From an uncultured Selenomonas sp. (GTDB lineage: Bacteria > Bacillota > Negativicutes > Selenomonadales > Selenomonadaceae): a stretch of DNA of 64,000 nt. Each line of letters starts with the position of its first letter. Positions within the stretch are counted from its first letter, which is position 1. Of this stretch, positions 49,459 through 58,342 are shown one piece after another. The translations under genes were made by a program, and so were the position numbers. The DNA lies in the NCBI GenBank assembly GCA_947167105.1, contig CAMVGU010000015.1:19699-83698 (forward strand). The letters are read 5' to 3'. The notes below the pieces were generated by a model that saw nothing but the letters and a program-made list of their open reading frames with translations, had not been told where the DNA came from and ran no database searches.

Positions 49459-50808
49459 CTACTCCGTCTGGGGCACAACCTTGGGCAGCTTGCCCGTCTT
49501 TACCTTGGCCCGCAGGTCAACGATAAAGGTGGTGCCCTTGCCCAACTCGCTGGCAATGGAGATATGCCCCTTGTGGAGATTCACAATCTCCTGGGCAATG
49601 GCAAGGCCCAGGCCATTGCCCCCCATTTCCCTGGAACGGGCCTTGTCCACGCGGTAGAAGCGGTCAAAGACCTTCTCCTGGTCTTCCTTGGCAATGCCGA
49701 TGCCCGTATCCGAAACAGCAAACTTCACATGGCCCTTCTCTGCCTGGGGCATAAAGACCGTCACCGTGCCCCCCTCCGGCGTGTACTTCACGGCATTATC
49801 CACCAGAATCAGCACCAACTGGCGAATCTTCTGCTCATCCGCCTGGATATCGGTTTTTTTCAGCCCTTCGGCACGCAGGGTAATATTTTTCTGCTCCGCC
49901 AGGGGCTGCATCAGGCGGGCCGTCTGCTCGATAAGCCCTGCCAGCTCAAACTTCGAGGGCTTCAGCTTCAGCGCCTTATTGTCGCTGCGGGCCACCACCA
50001 GAAGATCACCCACCAGCTTCGTCATCTTCTTCACTTCATCCCGCACATCATCAATGACCTGCTTCAGGAAAGGGGATGTAATGGAAGGATCATTCTGCAA
50101 AAGCTCCGCCGAAGCCATCACAACAGACAGGGGCGTACGCAGCTCGTGGGAAGCATCCGCCGCAAACTGGCGCTGCTTTTCATAAGCCGTCTTCAGGGGC
50201 ACCATGGCGCGGCCGGAGAGCACATGGCCCACCGCCGTGGCAATAATCAGGGCGATAACCCCCAGGATAGCCAGGGCGTAAGTGGCCTTCTCCATGCCGT
50301 TATACATGGCGGTGACATCCTTGCCCACATAGACGGTCTGCAGGGAGCTGTCCACCAGCCCCATACCGGCCACATGCTTGGCTATCATCATCACCTTGGT
50401 CTTGCGCCCATTCTCCCCGTGCTTCGTGAAGACCGCCACCTCCCCCTCGGGAGTCTTCCAGTTCTGCATTTCGTCCAGAATAAAGGGCTCGATGCGGAAG
50501 GAGGCCCTGGCGAAATTCAGCAGGCGTCCGTCACTGTCAAACACATAAAAGAACAGACGGTCATTCGTGCTCTTGTAGAGCACATTATCATCTATGGTCA
50601 GCTCGGGGTGCTGGTTCAGATACCCTTGGGCATCCGATACGCTCTCCGCCGTATCCATCAGTTCCCGTGCCTGCTCAGAAGTAATGGACCACTCCATCGT
50701 CATGTGCATCACAAAGAGCAGCAGGACGAGGAACACAATCATAACAATCGAATACAACAAGGTCAGCCGTTGCCGGCTGCGCCCGAACAGATTTTCCGCC
50801 ATCGCCAT
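49459..50808 (-). CDS. Sensor histidine kinase
   Basis: FAADASHELRTPLSVVMASAELL; NAVKYTPEGGTV; GNGLGLAIAQEIVNLHKG. Confidence 0.95.
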   Translation of the reverse strand: MAMAENLFGRSRQRLTLLYSIVMIVFLVLLLFVMHMTMEWSITSEQARELMDTAESVSDAQGYLNQHPELTIDDNVLYKSTNDRLFFYVFDSDGRLLNFARASFRIEPFILDEMQNWKTPEGEVAVFTKHGENGRKTKVMMIAKHVAGMGLVDSSLQTVYVGKDVTAMYNGMEKATYALAILGVIALIIATAVGHVLSGRAMVPLKTAYEKQRQFAADASHELRTPLSVVMASAELLQNDPSITSPFLKQVIDDVRDEVKKMTKLVGDLLVVARSDNKALKLKPSKFELAGLIEQTARLMQPLAEQKNITLRAEGLKKTDIQADEQKIRQLVLILVDNAVKYTPEGGTVTVFMPQAEKGHVKFAVSDTGIGIAKEDQEKVFDRFYRVDKARSREMGGNGLGLAIAQEIVNLHKGHISIASELGKGTTFIVDLRAKVKTGKLPKVVPQTE

Positions 50809-51485
50809 CAGGCGCCCGCCTCCAACTTATAACCCACACCGCGCACAGTCTTGATCACGGACTGCCCGTCCCCTGCATTCAGCTTCTTGCGCAGGATCTT
50901 CATATAGGAATCAATATTGTTGGAGCTGACATCCGACTCCAGGCCCCAGATGCGATCCAGGATAATATCCCTGGGCACGACAATGCCGATATTCTGGGCC
51001 AGAAGATCAAAAATCTGGAACTCCCTGGGGGAGAGCTGAATGACCTGATCCTTCTTCTTCAGCACCTTCGCCGTGCGGTTCAGGGTGAACTCGCCCACCT
51101 CCACCACATCCTGCTGGATCTTCTGGGTGCTGCGCCGTCCCAGGGCCCGCAGCCGCGCCAGCAGTTCCTCGAACTCGAAGGGCTTCACCAGATAGTCATC
51201 GGCCCCGGCATCCAGCCCCGTGACCCGATCCTCCACCGAATCACGGGCCGTCAGCATCAGGATAGCCTTCTGGTAGCCATCCTGGCGCAGCCTGGCGCAG
51301 GCATCCACGCCGTTCTCCCCAGGCATCATCCAGTCCAGGATCAGGATATCGTACTCCGTATACATGGCATACTCATAGATATCGCTGCCGTTCGTCACCC
51401 ATTCAACCTTGATATCATGCTGCTCCAGCATGTACTGGATCAGCTTGCCCAGGCGCTTGTCATCTTCCGCTAAAAGTACCCGCAT
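50808..51485 (-). CDS. OmpR-family response regulator
   Basis: MRVLLAEDDKRLGKLIQYML...DILILDWMMPGENG...; winged-helix C-term ending VIKTVRGVGYKLEA. Confidence 0.96.
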   Translation of the reverse strand: MRVLLAEDDKRLGKLIQYMLEQHDIKVEWVTNGSDIYEYAMYTEYDILILDWMMPGENGVDACARLRQDGYQKAILMLTARDSVEDRVTGLDAGADDYLVKPFEFEELLARLRALGRRSTQKIQQDVVEVGEFTLNRTAKVLKKKDQVIQLSPREFQIFDLLAQNIGIVVPRDIILDRIWGLESDVSSNNIDSYMKILRKKLNAGDGQSVIKTVRGVGYKLEAGA

Positions 51486-51654
51486 GAAATCCCCTCCATA
51501 TATCCTTGATCGTGATACGCTATTATTATACCCTTATGAACTTGAAATATCTATGAAAGAGGTACAGCGCCAATTTCCATGTTGACAGCCAACTAGGACT
51601 TTGGTACTATATGCCTAGCAAAAACGTACCAGCAACGGGAAAGGATGACCCGCG

Positions 51655-52239
51655 ATGCAAGAAAAACATGGTTCCTCCCGCCTCACAGATAAACCGAAGG
51701 GTGCCCAGCAGAAACGCCGTTTCGTGCGCGTGCCCTTCACCGGCCAGCTCACCTATCAGCAGATGAATCCCCAGGGGGAACTGCTCGTACCCTGCAAGGG
51801 ACGGCTCCTGGACATCAGCGGCGGCGGTCTCTGCTTCCGCAGTTTGCAGCCCCTGGTGCCGGGTGAGCCCATACAGGTAACAATTCCGGATCTGCCCCTC
51901 CTTGAGGGCTTCCAGACCTTCGCCACAGTCAGGCGCTGCGTGATTGAAATGTGCGATGAGACGGATGAACCAGGGCTCCCCCCCGATAAAATGGTACACG
52001 AGGACGGTTCCCCGGACTTCAACCAGCTCTTTTCCCGCCTGGAGGAACTGCTGGAAGGTCCCAAGCCGCCCCAGCCGGAAGCGGAGGCAGAGCCTGCAGG
52101 CCCCTACTACCAGATTGCCTGCAATCTGGACATCCTCACACCCAAGGAACGGGACAGCCTGGTGGCCAGCATCTTCGAGCTGCAGCGCCACAGTATCCAA
52201 AAAATCAACCATCTCGCCCGCCATCAGTTGGCAGGCTGA
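51655..52239 (+). CDS. PilZ domain protein (putative c-di-GMP receptor)
   Basis: KRRFVRVPF (RxxxR) and DISGGGLCF (D/NxSxxG) in the PilZ arrangement. Confidence 0.85.
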   Translation: MQEKHGSSRLTDKPKGAQQKRRFVRVPFTGQLTYQQMNPQGELLVPCKGRLLDISGGGLCFRSLQPLVPGEPIQVTIPDLPLLEGFQTFATVRRCVIEMCDETDEPGLPPDKMVHEDGSPDFNQLFSRLEELLEGPKPPQPEAEAEPAGPYYQIACNLDILTPKERDSLVASIFELQRHSIQKINHLARHQLAG

Positions 52240-52256
52240 TACAGGCCCGGACAGGA

Positions 52257-52295
52257 AACAGCCCTTTATCTCGCTTTTGAGAAAGGGCTGTTTTT
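52257..52295 (+). terminator. Rho-independent terminator
   Basis: AAACAGCCCTTT..AAAGGGCTGTTTTT. Confidence 0.8.
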
Positions 52296-52354
52296 GTCTC
52301 TGCGCATGCCATAAAAAAAGGGGAGTACCGCACGTTGCACTCGTGTGACCCCCC

Positions 52355-52522
52355 TTAGGGCGTGTTGAAAAACTCCACCTGCACGCTACAGCGGCCATTT
52401 TTCCGCCTGTCTGCGTCAGTGAAACCTTGACGTAGCCCTGCTACGACTGCGGCTTCACTTCCTTGCCATACGAAAAACTGTCTCGCTGTATCGCACAGTT
52501 TCCGTTTATCAACACGCCCTAA
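52355..52522. mobile_element. MITE-like element, copy 2 (same family as 47363..47529)
   Basis: TTAGGGCGTGTTGA / TCAACACGCCCTAA TIRs; 168 bp. Confidence 0.75.
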
Positions 52523-52523
52523 T

Positions 52524-52805
52524 TCAGGCTATTGCGGAAATCTTTTCAAATTCCGCCTGATTCTCTATGAGCAAATTTCTTATATCAATATCTATCTGCA
52601 TATTCAGAAAATACCGATCGGACACACCAAAGAAGCGCCCCAGGCGGATGGACGTATCCGCCGTAATCTTGCGTCTGTCATGCAGTATATCCTGAATACG
52701 GCTTACAGGTACGTCGATGCTTTTGGCAAGGCTGTAGGCGCTGACATTATAAGGCCCCATGAATTCTTCCTGCAAAATCTCACTGATTTTTGGCGTTTCA
52801 ATCAT
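52524..52805 (-). CDS. higA: HigA-type antitoxin (XRE HTH)
   Basis: ISEILQEEFMGPYNVSAYSLAKSIDVPVSRIQDILHDRRKITADTSIRLGRFFGVSDRYFLNMQ. Confidence 0.9.
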   Translation of the reverse strand: MIETPKISEILQEEFMGPYNVSAYSLAKSIDVPVSRIQDILHDRRKITADTSIRLGRFFGVSDRYFLNMQIDIDIRNLLIENQAEFEKISAIA

Positions 52806-52819
52806 AAATCACCCCTCCT

Positions 52820-53104
52820 TCAATGATAGTCAACAATTTCCACATTTACAAAATCCGATGGATCAACTACCTCAAAGCAGATTCTATACTGCCCATTGAC
52901 CCTTATACTATACTGCCCCAGCCTGGCTCCTTTCAATGCTTCCAGGTGATTAGAGGGTGGAACCCGCAGGTCTGACAGGCCAGAAGCATTGTCAAGCATG
53001 ATCAACTTGCGCAATGCGGTTTTCTGCGCATCCTGCGGAAGCTTGGTGGAAAATTGCTGACGATACACTTTCTCTGTCTCTTTGTCACGAAAACTTTTTA
53101 TCAT
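52820..53104 (-). CDS. higB: HigB/RelE-type toxin
   Basis: MIKSFRDKETEKVYRQQFSTKLPQDAQKTALRKLIMLDNA..LKGARLGQYSIRVNGQYRICFEV. Confidence 0.92.
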   Translation of the reverse strand: MIKSFRDKETEKVYRQQFSTKLPQDAQKTALRKLIMLDNASGLSDLRVPPSNHLEALKGARLGQYSIRVNGQYRICFEVVDPSDFVNVEIVDYH

Positions 53105-53193
53105 AGCTCAATTGTACCTGTTGCGCGTGTATATGTCAATGAAAAGCAATGACATTCTTCCGCCAGTTTTGCAATCGGGATAAAAAAAAGACT

Positions 53194-53220
53194 TAAGAAA
53201 ATCCCCTAAACCTACGATAA
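53194..53220 (+). promoter_or_regulatory. Candidate sigma-28 (FliA/SigD) promoter upstream of flgE
   Basis: TAAG-N15-TACGATAA versus consensus TAAA-N15-GCCGATAA, ~100 nt upstream of the flgE ATG. Confidence 0.5.
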
Positions 53221-53320
53221 AGAAAATGTAAAAGGAAATTAAGCGGCCCAAAGGCTGCACTGGCAGGACAGGGAGCGTCATTAGCCACAGCACATAAATA
53301 GCAAAAGGAGACGATATATT

Positions 53321-54559
53321 ATGATGCGTTCGCTCTTCTCCGGCGTTTCCGGACTGAAAAACCACCAGACCCGTATGGATGTTATCGGCAATAATATTTC
53401 CAATGTCAATACTACCGGCTTCAAATCCAGCAGAACTACTTTCGCAGATCAGCTGAGCCAGACCCTGACCGGGGCCTCTGGGCCTACTGAGAATCTGGGC
53501 GGCGTAAATGCCAAACAGATTGGCCTTGGCTCTTCCGTGGCCAGCATTGATATGATTTTCACGGACGGCTCTGTGCAATCCACAGGCAAGAACACGGATT
53601 TGTGCCTGTCAGGCAACGGCCTGTTTGTTGTAAAAAGAGGAGACCAGACCTATTACACCCGTGATGGTGCATTTGAATTCGATGCTGCAGGCAATTATGT
53701 CCTGCCAGGTTCCGGTCTCTTGGTGCAGGGCTGGATGGGTGCTGCTGGTGCCAATGGCGAATGGGAAATCAATACTAATGCTGCAACTACAGCCATAACT
53801 ATTCAAGCTGGGCAGAGTATGCCGGCAACGATGACCACTAAAGCTACCTATAGCGGAAACTTGGATGCGGAGAATAGTACCGGTGCGAAGATAACTACCA
53901 CGGTAACAGCGTATGACTCCCAAGGATTTAAGTATTCTGTTCCTCTTATTTTTGAAAAAACAGGTACCAACACTTGGTCTGTCACAGCTGGAACAGTTGC
54001 TGGTGCTGGCAGCGTCAACATAACTGGTGGCAGTGTGTCATTCACTACCGTTGGTGTGCAGCCAGCTTCTACCACTTCTTCCAATGCTTCAATAACAATT
54101 ACATCAGGTGCAGGAACTCCTTTGAATATAGATTTGGATTTGAGTTCTATCACACAGTTTGCAAATGAAAGCACAGTGCATGCGGAGAACGATGGGTACA
54201 CGTCTGGCACGCTTGAGAGTATATCTATAGACAGTTCCGGTATTATAACCGGTGTATATACAAACGGTGAGCGGCGACAAGAGGCTCAGGTTGCTGTGGC
54301 TCAATTCGCAAATTCTACAGGCTTGACCAAAACTGGCAATTCTCTGTATCAGGAATCTAACAACTCTGGCTCAGCCAATATCAAGACAGCGAGTGCGCTG
54401 GGTGTGGCTATCACACCTTCCGCCCTGGAAATGTCTAACGTAGATGTGGCCAATGAATTTGCCGACATGATTATCACCCAGCGCGGCTTCCAGTCCAACT
54501 CCAAGATCGTCACCGTAGGCGATGAAATGCTCGAAACCGTTATCAATATGAAGCGGTAA
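53321..54559 (+). CDS. flgE: Flagellar hook protein FlgE
   Basis: MMRSLFSGVSGLKNHQTRMDVIGNNISNVNTTGFKSSRTTFAD...; C-term SNVDVANEFADMIITQRGFQSNSKIVTVGDEMLETVINMKR. Confidence 0.94.
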   Translation: MMRSLFSGVSGLKNHQTRMDVIGNNISNVNTTGFKSSRTTFADQLSQTLTGASGPTENLGGVNAKQIGLGSSVASIDMIFTDGSVQSTGKNTDLCLSGNGLFVVKRGDQTYYTRDGAFEFDAAGNYVLPGSGLLVQGWMGAAGANGEWEINTNAATTAITIQAGQSMPATMTTKATYSGNLDAENSTGAKITTTVTAYDSQGFKYSVPLIFEKTGTNTWSVTAGTVAGAGSVNITGGSVSFTTVGVQPASTTSSNASITITSGAGTPLNIDLDLSSITQFANESTVHAENDGYTSGTLESISIDSSGIITGVYTNGERRQEAQVAVAQFANSTGLTKTGNSLYQESNNSGSANIKTASALGVAITPSALEMSNVDVANEFADMIITQRGFQSNSKIVTVGDEMLETVINMKR

Positions 54560-54577
54560 TAGTACAAAGTTAAAATT

Positions 54578-54615
54578 AAGCTCCGGCTTGCCAAATGGCT
54601 TGCCGGAGCTTTTTC
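54578..54615 (+). terminator. Rho-independent terminator of flgE
   Basis: AAGCTCCGGC..GCCGGAGCTTTTT. Confidence 0.85.
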
Positions 54616-54750
54616 AGCTTATGAACATCCCAAAAATCCTCCGTACACCGCCTGCGCCCGTACCCTGCCCCCCCGGACGGGCGCTATCCCAAAGAAGATT
54701 GCCTATGCCTGCATTATGCTGTATAATGAAGCAAGAAGGAGGCGAGGATT

Positions 54751-55092
54751 ATGGCACAGATTCAGGTACGCAAATGCCCGGAAGATTTGTACGAAGCCGT
54801 TGCCCTGTCCGCAGAAATGGATCATCGCAGCATCGCTCAAGAGACAATTTATTTTTTGCGCCGTGTCATCGACAGTGAGGAAGAAAAATCACGCCGTCAT
54901 GCCTATGCACGTAAAAAAAATGCAGGTCTAAAGAACATCACCACCAGCGAAATTCTCACCATGAGCCAGGAACAAATCGAGGAAGGACGAATCCGCAGAA
55001 AAGCCGCTTTAAAGTTTATGCGTGAAAACCCTATCACTCTTGCTGATGACTTTCCAACTCCTAAAGAGATCCTGGAGGAGGACAGGCAATGA
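54751..55092 (+). CDS. RHH-type antitoxin-like protein of a VapBC-like pair
   Basis: MAQIQVRKCPEDLYEAVALSAEMDHRSIAQETIYFLRRVI (Arc/FitA-like), overlapping a PIN-domain gene. Confidence 0.75.
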   Translation: MAQIQVRKCPEDLYEAVALSAEMDHRSIAQETIYFLRRVIDSEEEKSRRHAYARKKNAGLKNITTSEILTMSQEQIEEGRIRRKAALKFMRENPITLADDFPTPKEILEEDRQ

Positions 55093-55496
55093 ACGGACTG
55101 TATGTAATAGATGCGTGCATTGCCTGCGATATAGTGCGACAAGCTCCCACAGCGCCTGCATATGAAAGCCTGTTGGAGACAGCAAGCAACGTTGTTGCCC
55201 CCAGTATTTATTGCGCAGAATGCGCAAATGTCATAGGCAGGTATGTAAGGAGCGGCAACTGCACAAAAAAACTGGCGATGGAACAGTATCAAGCCGCCCT
55301 GGAACTGATCTACGGCTATGTAAGCTGCGAGAGCCTGGCACAGCAGGCCATGTCTCTGTCACTGATGTACGGCCATAAAGCCTACGATATGTTCTACCTG
55401 GCTCTCGCCCAAAAGACCGGTGCAACTCTGCTTACGTCAGACACGCGCCTGATAACAATCGCCAAGAATATCGGGGTCGCAACTGTGACTTGTTAG
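55089..55496 (+). CDS. PIN-domain (VapC-type) toxin
   Basis: YVIDACIACDIVRQAP... AAECANVIGRYV-like E residue; AYDMFYLALAQKTGATLLTSDTRLI. Confidence 0.85.
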   Translation: MNGLYVIDACIACDIVRQAPTAPAYESLLETASNVVAPSIYCAECANVIGRYVRSGNCTKKLAMEQYQAALELIYGYVSCESLAQQAMSLSLMYGHKAYDMFYLALAQKTGATLLTSDTRLITIAKNIGVATVTC

Positions 55497-55534
55497 CCGT
55501 TTTCTGCAAAATACAATGAGAAAGGACTTTTTTC

Positions 55535-57439
55535 GTGTCTACACAATCACAATCCAAGACACAAATATACATAGCTCGTGGCGAAAGCCTGGGCGGCCGC
55601 GTCCTGCGCAGGGCTGTCAGCGCACAGAACCTCATCTACCGTATCTGGGAAGATGAGGAAAGCGGCCTGTCTGCCCCCTGCGAAGCAGGAACGCAGAAAT
55701 ATGCACTCCTGCCGCTCCTGGGGCCAATCTCAGCCGAGGAAAATTGGTCACATACAGCGAGGGTGGAAGCTGCCCGCAAGTATTTGGATGAAGCCAAGGC
55801 CGCCAAAGTAACCCGCCTGGTCATCATGCTGGAGGCACCGGAGGACAATGTCCTCTCCCACCTTGCCAGCACAGCTCTTTTCACCCTGCTCTCGGGCTGC
55901 GCTGCCGAAGGCTTGCCCTTTCATACCGTTATGGCACGCCCCGGCCAGCTCTACGGTGCCGAACGTCCGGAAGACCCCGCAGGATACGTGGAGGAACTGC
56001 TGGAGCAATTCCGGCAAGCTGCCGAGAAAAAAGCAGACAGCATTGACTTACCCATAAAAAAACATGCTTCCATCTTCCTGACCTATGTAGATGAACTGGC
56101 ACAGGCAGCTGTTTATGCCTTATTCAATTATAACCAGAAGGATATACTGCTACTGGACGGTCAGGAATTCACCTATGGCGACCTGGCCAAAGCCGCCGCA
56201 CACACCGCAGGCTATCGCGGGCAGTTGAATTTCGGCAGGGAAAAATCCCTGCCTGTGCCGAAGCCCTTCAATCTGACCGTTCGCACCGTTAATTCCCCCC
56301 AGCGCATTGCACTGCAGACAGCATTGCCGTTTCTTTGTGAGCTAAGAAACGCAGAGGGCAAAATCACCGTCTCTGCCTGCGTCATCATGCGCAATAACCA
56401 GGAAGATATAGGACGCTGCCTGACCAGCCTCCGGAATGCAGATGAAATTATTGTTGTAGATACCGGCTCAGAAGACAGCTCCCTTGAAATTGCCAGGCAA
56501 CATACAGATAAAATCTTTACTTTCAAATGGAACGATGATTTCTCTGCTGCTAGGAACTATGCCCTGCAGCAAGCAAAAGGTGACTGGATTATTTTCCTTG
56601 ACAGCGATGAATCCTTTGACGAGGAATCTTCTCATTACCTAAAAACCATCTGTGAAGACTACACCAGACCGGGCGGGCCGCAATCGCTGATTGTTCGCTT
56701 GCTGAATGTAAACCTGCAGGGACAGCCTCTCGGCGATGGCGCCGAGGAAGCTATGTTCCGCATCTTTCAGAAGGGCTTGCATTATGTAGGAGCCATACAC
56801 GAGCGCCATGTAACGCCTGACGGCAAGGCACCAACGAGCCAGCCTGTGCCAAGGGAAAGAGCCATCATCATACATACCGGCTATGCACCGGAAAGAATTG
56901 CGGCAAAATACGAACGCAACTCAAAGCTAATCAGTAACGAGCTGAAAATCGGGCACGAGGTAAAGTACGCTGCCTTTTACCAAGCTAACATGGCTTTCGC
57001 TGCATGTAATTGGAAGGATGCACGCCGTTATGCAAAACAGGCCGTAAAAGAAGGAACAGATCAGGCAAACCTGCGCTTTAACGCATATCGCTTTTGGTAC
57101 AAATCCTGCCAAGCCCTGCACGACGAAAAAGGACGGCATGAAGCTCTGGCCGCCATGCGCAGGGATATGCCCTCCATGCCTGATCCCTGGCTCTTCGAGG
57201 GCATCGAGCTATGGAAAGCAGGCCGCGCCTCCGAGGGTGCCCCCCTGATTATCAAGGCCCTTGAACTGATGCGCGACTTCCTGAAAAACAATCCCACGGA
57301 AACCAATGTATTTGCAGCAGACGCTCCCGCCCTGGCCGAAGCCGTAGCCCATTACTACGAGGAACTGGCCGCCTACTGCCGCAGCCTGGCGCCGGGGCAG
57401 GCTGCCTCCGCTCCCCCGCCGAAGGTTTCACAGATATAA
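55535..57439 (+). CDS. Family 2 glycosyltransferase with N-terminal SDR/epimerase-like domain and C-terminal helical repeats
   Basis: TVSACVIMRNNQEDIGRCLTSLRNADEIIVVDTGSEDSSLEIA...GDWIIFLDSDESF; N-term ARPGQLYGAERPEDPAGYV...FLTYVDELAQAAVYAL. Confidence 0.88.
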   Translation: MSTQSQSKTQIYIARGESLGGRVLRRAVSAQNLIYRIWEDEESGLSAPCEAGTQKYALLPLLGPISAEENWSHTARVEAARKYLDEAKAAKVTRLVIMLEAPEDNVLSHLASTALFTLLSGCAAEGLPFHTVMARPGQLYGAERPEDPAGYVEELLEQFRQAAEKKADSIDLPIKKHASIFLTYVDELAQAAVYALFNYNQKDILLLDGQEFTYGDLAKAAAHTAGYRGQLNFGREKSLPVPKPFNLTVRTVNSPQRIALQTALPFLCELRNAEGKITVSACVIMRNNQEDIGRCLTSLRNADEIIVVDTGSEDSSLEIARQHTDKIFTFKWNDDFSAARNYALQQAKGDWIIFLDSDESFDEESSHYLKTICEDYTRPGGPQSLIVRLLNVNLQGQPLGDGAEEAMFRIFQKGLHYVGAIHERHVTPDGKAPTSQPVPRERAIIIHTGYAPERIAAKYERNSKLISNELKIGHEVKYAAFYQANMAFAACNWKDARRYAKQAVKEGTDQANLRFNAYRFWYKSCQALHDEKGRHEALAAMRRDMPSMPDPWLFEGIELWKAGRASEGAPLIIKALELMRDFLKNNPTETNVFAADAPALAEAVAHYYEELAAYCRSLAPGQAASAPPPKVSQI

Positions 57440-57441
57440 GC

Positions 57442-57485
57442 AGAAAGAAGCTGTCCCCCCCTTGAGGTGGAGACAGCTTCTTTCT
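57442..57485. terminator. Bidirectional terminator
   Basis: AGAAAGAAGCTGTC..GACAGCTTCTTTCT between convergent genes. Confidence 0.85.
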
Positions 57486-58333
57486 TATGCCAATTCAATC
57501 AATTCCCGCCCCCGTGCCGTAAAGCGCACCGTCTGCCTGTAGCCAAAGGAGCGTACATAATCGGCGGCCTCCTGATGGTAGGCGCCGCAGTCCTCCGGCT
57601 TATGGGCATCGGAATTAAGGGTGATGGGCAGATCGTACTTGGCCGCTATCCGCATAAAATCCGGGTAAGGGGAAATTTCCTCGATTGGGTAGCGGTAGAG
57701 TGTGCCTGTATTCACATCAACAACCATCTTCGCCGCAGCCAGGGCCTTTGCCGCCCGCTCCAGGTAGGGAGTCACGTCGAAATCCGGCAGGAATTTGAAC
57801 AGACGGATATTGAAGGGATGCCCCAGCATATCGTAGAGGCCCGCCTCCGCCAGCTTCTCGATTTCCTCAGTGTACCATTCGTAGATCTCACGCAGGTCGT
57901 GCCGCTGCCACTCTGCCTTGATTTCGGAGGAATCATAGGCCCAGCCTTTGAGGAAATGCACGGAGCCTATCACATAGTCGAAAGGATATTCCTTCAGGAT
58001 CTCCGCCACTGCCTGCTGATCCTGGAAATTGCAGACTTCAATGCCGATTTTCACCCTATGGCGCTGCTGCAATCTGCGCATAAAGGTGAAATACTCCTCC
58101 AGGGTGTACTTGAACTTATTGCGCCGGAGCCACTGCTGCTGGAATGTGCCGATAAAGGAATCATCCAGCACCAGATCCTGATAGTACAGCTCCTTGAACT
58201 CAGGGAAGGTGTGGCTGTGCTCGGAGATGCCGATTTCCTCAAGGCCGCGCCCTGCCCCGGCCTTGAAGAAGCCCTCCGTCCATTCCTCATCGTAGGAGCC
58301 GTACTCGAAGTGCATGTGGTAATCTGTCTTCAT
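57485..58333 (-). CDS. PHP-domain histidinol-phosphatase-like protein
   Basis: MKTDYHMHFEYGSYDEEW...GLEEIGISEHSHTFPEF...DYVIGSVHFLKGW...MLGHPFNIRLF. Confidence 0.9.
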   Translation of the reverse strand: MKTDYHMHFEYGSYDEEWTEGFFKAGAGRGLEEIGISEHSHTFPEFKELYYQDLVLDDSFIGTFQQQWLRRNKFKYTLEEYFTFMRRLQQRHRVKIGIEVCNFQDQQAVAEILKEYPFDYVIGSVHFLKGWAYDSSEIKAEWQRHDLREIYEWYTEEIEKLAEAGLYDMLGHPFNIRLFKFLPDFDVTPYLERAAKALAAAKMVVDVNTGTLYRYPIEEISPYPDFMRIAAKYDLPITLNSDAHKPEDCGAYHQEAADYVRSFGYRQTVRFTARGRELIELA

Positions 58334-58342
58334 GCCCTGCCC

